From CALMEH01 sp964548225 (GTDB lineage: Bacteria; Acidobacteriota; Blastocatellia; Pyrinomonadales; Pyrinomonadaceae), in the NCBI GenBank assembly GCA_964548225.1, contig CAZJQP010000031.1, positions 1-45,227 on the forward strand: a stretch of DNA of 45,227 nt, given 5' to 3'. This document shows, piece by piece, positions 41,394 through 45,227 of the stretch. Position numbers and translations under genes: made by a program. Every line of letters begins with the position of its first letter. Position 1 is the first letter of the stretch. Below the pieces are notes generated by a model, which saw nothing but the letters and a program-made list of their open reading frames with translations, made no database searches and was not told where the DNA came from.

Positions 41394-41450
41394 AAAAGTT
41401 GGTTAGATAAATAAACCAAAACTTTTTCACCTTTTCCTTTTTTATTTTTC
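41391..41450 (+). terminator. Terminator of trmB
   Basis: TGAAAAAGTTGGTT (41391-41404) pairs with 41414-41429 (one extra base in the stem) and is followed by a long T-rich run (CTTTTCCTTTTTTATTTTTC). The stem begins at the trmB stop codon. The same GTGAAAAAGTGAAAA wording is found in the inverted repeat after murI. Confidence 0.7.
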
Positions 41451-41453
41451 CCT

Positions 41454-42860
41454 TTAATCGTTGATTCTCAGCGAATTTATCATATTGCGGAAAGTATTGT
41501 TATAACTTTGCGCCTCATTTTGCGGGACGACGGTAATCAGATAAAGCAGATTGCCGTTTCGGAGCATTGTCGTATAAACAGTTACAACTTCCGTTCGCCG
41601 TGTAACGGGCGAAGTTCCTGCTAAAACAATCGCATATCCTTGCCTGCCGCTTAAGGTAGTTCGCGTGTAATCGCCCTGCGCCCGCAGATAATTGTTTGCC
41701 TGCAAAACGCCGTTAACATATTGCTGTGTTGCGTCGTTCAAATTTCGGCTTTGCGTTTCCTCCACGCCTAAGAATGCTCCGTGCGTAATTCCTTGATCGC
41801 CATATGCACCTTTCGGGGCAAAAATAATTTCGGCTTGTTCTTGCGACGAAAATTCTTCCCAATTCGACGGAACATTCATCCGAAGCGTGTCGCCGGCAGA
41901 GAAAACTCTTGTGCGCGAAGACGGCAACGGCACATTTGATTCGTATTTTCCGCCCGAAGTTTGCGATTGCCCCGACTTATTCTTTTGAATTTCTTCCATC
42001 GTTTGAGCGCGTGGCATATTTCTTAATTTAGCTTGTGTGCGCTCAAATCCGGCAGTCATTTTTATCGGACTGTTGGAAACACGCAATAACTGACGTTCGC
42101 GGTTGATGTTTTCGTAGCGATTTTGCGGATTCGGGTGAGTGCTTAACCATTCCGGTCCACTGCCGCCGCTTTCTTTTTCGATGGTTTTGAACATATTCGC
42201 CAAATCCGATGGATCATATCCGGCGGCGGCTAAAATTTGCGCTCCGAGAATATCAGCTTGTGTTTCGGCTTCGCGGCTGTTCGGATAAACGAATAATCCG
42301 GCATAAACTTGTTGTCCGAGTGCCGCGCCGGCTTCGCCACCGAGAATTGCACCGCCCAGAATTGCGCCGATGCCCAAAATTTGAGTTATCGGATTCGATT
42401 GTTGTGTGGCTTGTGCCGTGCCGTGCCGAAGCGCGACGTGGCTGATTTCGTGCGCCATTACGCCCGCCATTTCACCTTCGTTTTTGGCGGCTTCAATCAT
42501 TCCGCGGTTGATATACATCGGTCCGCCCGGAAGCGCGAAAGCGTTGATGTCGCGGGCATTGATGATTTTAAAGCGGTATTGAAAAGCCGGTTGTTGAAAT
42601 TCCGACGGAATCGCCCGAACCAATCTTTGTCCGACATTTTCGATATATTGCGACATTTGCGCGTCCGAAATAATCGGAAAAATCTTTTCGGCTTCAACCG
42701 AGCCTTCGCGCCCGATTTTCACATCGTCTTGAATTTTGTATTTGTTTTTCGGCATCTTAATTTTCGTTTGTGCCGAAACGGTTGCGACAAGCGGCAACAT
42801 AATTATCGTCCAAGCCAATGCCAATGCGGCTAAACTTTTGCCTAAATTGTATTTTTTCAT
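41454..42860 (-). CDS. Exported M48 family zinc metalloprotease
   Basis: A 468-residue periplasmic or membrane-linked protease of the M48 group (BepA/YfgC-like). Signal peptide at about 1-30 (LAALALAWTIIMLPLVATVS). The catalytic zinc motif HEISH is at 137-141 (MAGVMAHEISHVALRHGT), with the third ligand in NSREAETQADILGAQIL. A second part (about 270-468) has no recognised catalytic residues. The longer frame to 42872 starts at a TTG inside the ribosome binding site; the ATG at 42860 follows GGAGGA and gives the signal peptide, so I prefer it. Role probably in outer-membrane protein quality control, by family inference. Confidence 0.92.
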   Translation of the reverse strand: MKKYNLGKSLAALALAWTIIMLPLVATVSAQTKIKMPKNKYKIQDDVKIGREGSVEAEKIFPIISDAQMSQYIENVGQRLVRAIPSEFQQPAFQYRFKIINARDINAFALPGGPMYINRGMIEAAKNEGEMAGVMAHEISHVALRHGTAQATQQSNPITQILGIGAILGGAILGGEAGAALGQQVYAGLFVYPNSREAETQADILGAQILAAAGYDPSDLANMFKTIEKESGGSGPEWLSTHPNPQNRYENINRERQLLRVSNSPIKMTAGFERTQAKLRNMPRAQTMEEIQKNKSGQSQTSGGKYESNVPLPSSRTRVFSAGDTLRMNVPSNWEEFSSQEQAEIIFAPKGAYGDQGITHGAFLGVEETQSRNLNDATQQYVNGVLQANNYLRAQGDYTRTTLSGRQGYAIVLAGTSPVTRRTEVVTVYTTMLRNGNLLYLITVVPQNEAQSYNNTFRNMINSLRIND

Positions 42861-43231
42861 TTTCTCCTCCAAAATTTATTTTCTAAGTCTATGTAAAATT
42901 TCCGCGATAATCAATAAAGCGTTATTATGATGAACGAAAACTTTCGGCGCGTTTGCCCGAAACTCGCTTTACTTGTCAATTACAGGCATCTTGCAGATTA
43001 GTGTAAGAAGATTAAGGATGTTTGTAATCTGCAATTTGTATTTGTAATCACGAGCAACGCAAGTGTCGTGTTACAGAAATGTTAATTCACACGGCAAAAA
43101 CCGTCAGATTTTTTTTGAATGCGTATATAATTCGGCATTACCGATAAATTTATCTTTTGAATATGGACAAGATTTTTTCATTCGGATATATTTTAATTCT
43201 TTAATCCAAAACATTTTAGGACGGAGATTTT
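42861..43231. promoter_or_regulatory. Divergent intergenic region with candidate promoter and inverted repeat
   Basis: TATAAT at 43126-43131 is a good -10 box for the DUF47-PiT operon but lacks a clear -35. TTGCAGATTA (42991-43000) and TAATCTGCAA (43025-43034) form a perfect 10-bp inverted repeat with a 24-base loop that could be an operator or structured leader. I see no convincing Pho box. No coding sequence or tRNA is evident. Confidence 0.4.
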
Positions 43232-43852
43232 ATGGCTTTTAGTTTATTGCCGCGGGAAGACGCTTATTTTACGCTCTTTTCGCAAATGACCGAAAAAATT
43301 CAGAATGCGGCAAACGCTTTGGTTGAAATGATGCAAAGCGGGCGGGCGGATTTCGAGGCTTTTTCCAAACGTATCAAAGATGCTGAACACGAATGCGATG
43401 AATTAACGCATCAAATTACGACGAAATTGAACAAATCGTTTATCACGCCGTTTGACCGCGAAGATATTTACGCCTTGACCGTTGCGCTCGATGACGTTTG
43501 CGACTACATTGATGCCGGTGCGCGGGCAATTGTGATGTATAACATTCAAGAAACCAACGAATATACGAAACATCTCTCAAAGGTTATCCAAAGCCTTTCA
43601 ATCGAGATAAATTCGGCGGTTTCGATGCTTAACAAACCGACCAATTTAAATCAACACATCGTTGAAATTCACCGACTCGAAAATGAAGCGGACGACGTTT
43701 ATTTCCGCGCCATCGGCGAGCTTTTCCAAAACGGCACAGATGCGCTGGAGTTAATCAAACTGAAAGAACTCTACGAAATTTTGGAAAATGCAACAGACCG
43801 TTGCGAATCCGTCGCCAACATCATCGAGAGCATTATGCTCAAACATACCTAA
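43232..43852 (+). CDS. DUF47 family (PhoU-like) phosphate transport accessory protein
   Basis: A 206-residue all-helical protein of the DUF47 family, distantly related to PhoU. The family pattern is present: FSLLPREDAYFTLFSQM at the start, AEHECDELTHQITTKLNKSF followed by ITPFDREDIYALTVALDDVC with its paired acidic residues that may bind metal. It probably regulates the PiT transporter encoded 4 bp downstream. A good GGAG ribosome binding site precedes the ATG. Expected to be cytosolic. Confidence 0.93.
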   Translation: MAFSLLPREDAYFTLFSQMTEKIQNAANALVEMMQSGRADFEAFSKRIKDAEHECDELTHQITTKLNKSFITPFDREDIYALTVALDDVCDYIDAGARAIVMYNIQETNEYTKHLSKVIQSLSIEINSAVSMLNKPTNLNQHIVEIHRLENEADDVYFRAIGELFQNGTDALELIKLKELYEILENATDRCESVANIIESIMLKHT

Positions 43853-43856
43853 AATT

Positions 43857-44909
43857 ATGGATGCACATACTTTAACCGTAACTTTAGTCATTGTGATTAT
43901 CGGGATGGCGTTGATTTTTGATTATGTCAACGGTTTTCACGATGCGGCAAATTCGATTGCGACGGTCGTGGCGACAAAAGTTCTCACGCCGGGCGTGGCG
44001 GTGGCGTGGGCGGCGTTTTTCAATTTCGTTGCGCTGTTCGTTTTTCACACCGAAGTTGCCGACACGATTCGCAAGAGCATCAACACCGATTTGGTTAATG
44101 AAGAAGTTCGTCTATACGTTGTTCTGTCGGGACTCATTGGCGCAATCATTTGGAATTTAATCACTTGGTATCTCGGACTTCCGACATCGAGTTCGCACGC
44201 GCTCCTCGGCGGATTGGGCGGCGCAGGCATCGCGGCTTTCGGCGGACTCGGCATCTTAAAAGCGGAAGCGTGGATCAAAACCGTGCAGTTTATCGTGCTG
44301 TCGCCGCTTATCGGAATGACACTCGGATTTATTCTGATGGTTTCGGTTTATTGGATTTTCCACAAAGTCAGCGTCAATAAAGTTGATAAAGTTTTTCGTG
44401 TCGGACAACTGTTTTCGGCGGCGGCGTTTTCGCTCGGACACGGCGGCAACGACGCGCAGAAAACAATGGGCGTGATGATGATGGCTCTGGTCATCGGCTT
44501 TCCCGAACTCTACAAAGGCGAAGGCGGAAAATTTGCCGAAATCCCTTATTGGGTAATGTTCACCGCGCATCTTGCCATCGGACTCGGAACGCTTTCGGGC
44601 GGCTGGCGGATTGTTAAAACAATGGGAACAAAAATCGCCAAATTACAACCTGTCGGCGGATTTTGTGCGGAAACTGCCGGAGCATTAACACTTTTCGGCG
44701 CAACTTTCGCGGGAATTCCGGTTTCAACGACTCACACGATTACGGGAGCAATCGTCGGTGTCGGCTCGACGAAACGCTTTTCTGCCGTTAAATGGGGCGT
44801 TGCCGGAAGAATCGTCTGGGCTTGGTTTTTAACTATTCCGGCGGCGGCAATTATGGCAATGCTTTCGTATTTCCTAATTCACGGCATCCACGATTTACTC
44901 ACAAAATAA
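43857..44909 (+). CDS. PiT family inorganic phosphate transporter
   Basis: A 350-residue polytopic membrane protein of the PiT family (low-affinity phosphate, cotransported with a metal or proton). The duplicated family signatures are present: FDYVNGFHDAANSIATVVAT near the N-terminus and ATFAGIPVSTTHTITGAIVG near the C-terminus, with LGLPTSSSHALLGGLGGAG and FSLGHGGNDAQKTMGVMMMA between. The ATG at 43857 is 4 bp after the DUF47 stop; a longer frame from 43788 would overlap that gene and add non-family residues. The C-terminus is complete. Confidence 0.94.
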   Translation: MDAHTLTVTLVIVIIGMALIFDYVNGFHDAANSIATVVATKVLTPGVAVAWAAFFNFVALFVFHTEVADTIRKSINTDLVNEEVRLYVVLSGLIGAIIWNLITWYLGLPTSSSHALLGGLGGAGIAAFGGLGILKAEAWIKTVQFIVLSPLIGMTLGFILMVSVYWIFHKVSVNKVDKVFRVGQLFSAAAFSLGHGGNDAQKTMGVMMMALVIGFPELYKGEGGKFAEIPYWVMFTAHLAIGLGTLSGGWRIVKTMGTKIAKLQPVGGFCAETAGALTLFGATFAGIPVSTTHTITGAIVGVGSTKRFSAVKWGVAGRIVWAWFLTIPAAAIMAMLSYFLIHGIHDLLTK

Positions 44910-44929
44910 GACTATTATCTAACGATTAG

Positions 44930-45032
44930 AGCAGATTTAGATTGAATGTCAGGCAGAATACTTTGCCGGCGGCGATGGAACAGGCTAACAGCCTGTTCTA
45001 CTTTTTTACCGCAAATTAAATCAAAATCTGCT
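44930..45032. repeat. Small palindrome with central 9-bp hairpin
   Basis: AGCAGATTTAGATT (44930-44943) is inverted with one mismatch at 45019-45032. In the centre GAACAGGCT-AAC-AGCCTGTTC (44978-44998) is a perfect hairpin. It lies directly beyond the PiT gene and could terminate it. Confidence 0.7.
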
Positions 45033-45035
45033 AAG

Positions 45036-45221
45036 TAACGTCAGTTCGGGATAAGAAAAACCGACTGGAGCGCAAGCGTCCCGCTTGCAAACGCCGCGTT
45101 TTTCAGCGGTGTAGCGGCATTTGTTGACCTAAAACTTTTGAGTAATCCGAGTCTTTTTCGCGTTTCACGCTCATTGCAAGCGGGACGCTTGCGCTCCAGT
45201 CCTTATCCCGAACTGACGTTA
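45036..45221. repeat. Palindromic element (GACTGGAGCG family, copy 2), MITE-like
   Basis: The terminal 20-bp arms TAACGTCAGTTCGGGATAAG (45036-45055) and 45202-45221 are perfect inverted repeats, and directly inside lie 28-bp perfect arms (45063-45090 and 45174-45201) containing GCAAGCG-TCC-CGCTTGC hairpins. The interior shares CGCCGCGTTTTTCAGCGGTG (reverse complement) with the copy at 36864-37001. No open reading frame. Confidence 0.9.
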
Positions 45222-45227
45222 TGTAAG

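Noticed and set aside
42950..43080. Pho box upstream of the DUF47-PiT operon
   Set aside because: No pair of CTGTCAT-like half sites at the right spacing; only a 10-bp inverted repeat and a lone TATAAT are visible.

Overview
The window is a moderately AT-rich bacterial chromosome segment. I infer an Acidobacteriota relative (Blastocatellia/Pyrinomonadales-like). The reasons are its family content: three secreted CSLREA beta-helix proteins ending in a 'GIRN..V.L' regulatory-like domain, a FIRPS-type VCBS repeat tail on a di-haem peroxidase, a huge propeller/Y_Y_Y histidine kinase, kinase-WG-repeat proteins, and many palindromic repeats. This is recognition of family style, not a phylogeny.

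Region 1 (407-12056, minus strand) is a nine-gene operon with gaps or overlaps of at most about 17 bp: a CARF-type ancillary protein, Cas10, Cas7, Csx10 (Cas5) with a helical tail, a tandem Cas7-2x protein, Csx19, a large TIGR03986-type RAMP protein, an unrecognised 392-aa protein, and Cas6. It is a type III-D CRISPR effector. Cas10 keeps GGDD but has no HD domain. The CARF protein has lost the usual acidic and lysine residues of its nuclease motif. No cas1, cas2 or CRISPR array lies in the window. The architecture resembles type III-D2 before the Cas7-Cas5-Cas11 fusion.

Region 2 (12226-16260, minus) is a three-gene cell-envelope operon: DUF4407 membrane protein, small membrane protein, class A penicillin-binding protein. 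Beyond it, 16261-17004 holds decayed gene fragments, including the C-terminus of a tyrosine recombinase.

Region 3 (17005-28875, plus) carries a secreted di-haem peroxidase with VCBS repeats, murI, rph, a Uma2-family nuclease, a truncated Ser/Thr kinase, an intact kinase with WG repeats, a frameshifted REP-associated transposase, an orphan antitoxin, a DUF433/DUF5615 toxin-antitoxin pair, a fabG-type reductase and a rhomboid protease. The Uma2-kinase unit looks like a tandem duplication that has partly collapsed.

Region 4 (28950-40680, minus) has three CSLREA beta-helix proteins, a REC-only regulator, and a LuxR-type response regulator paired with a propeller-sensor histidine kinase. Region 5 (40767-44909) has trmB, an M48 metalloprotease, and a DUF47 plus PiT phosphate transport pair.

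Palindromic elements of about 100-260 bp recur between genes (19831, 25411, 26218, 31455, 36864, 44930, 45036). Several are built from short hairpins with a shared CTTYAG/CTRAAG core whose stems differ from copy to copy in a compensated way. One sits directly upstream of the REP-associated transposase remnant, which suggests a RAYT/REP dispersal system.
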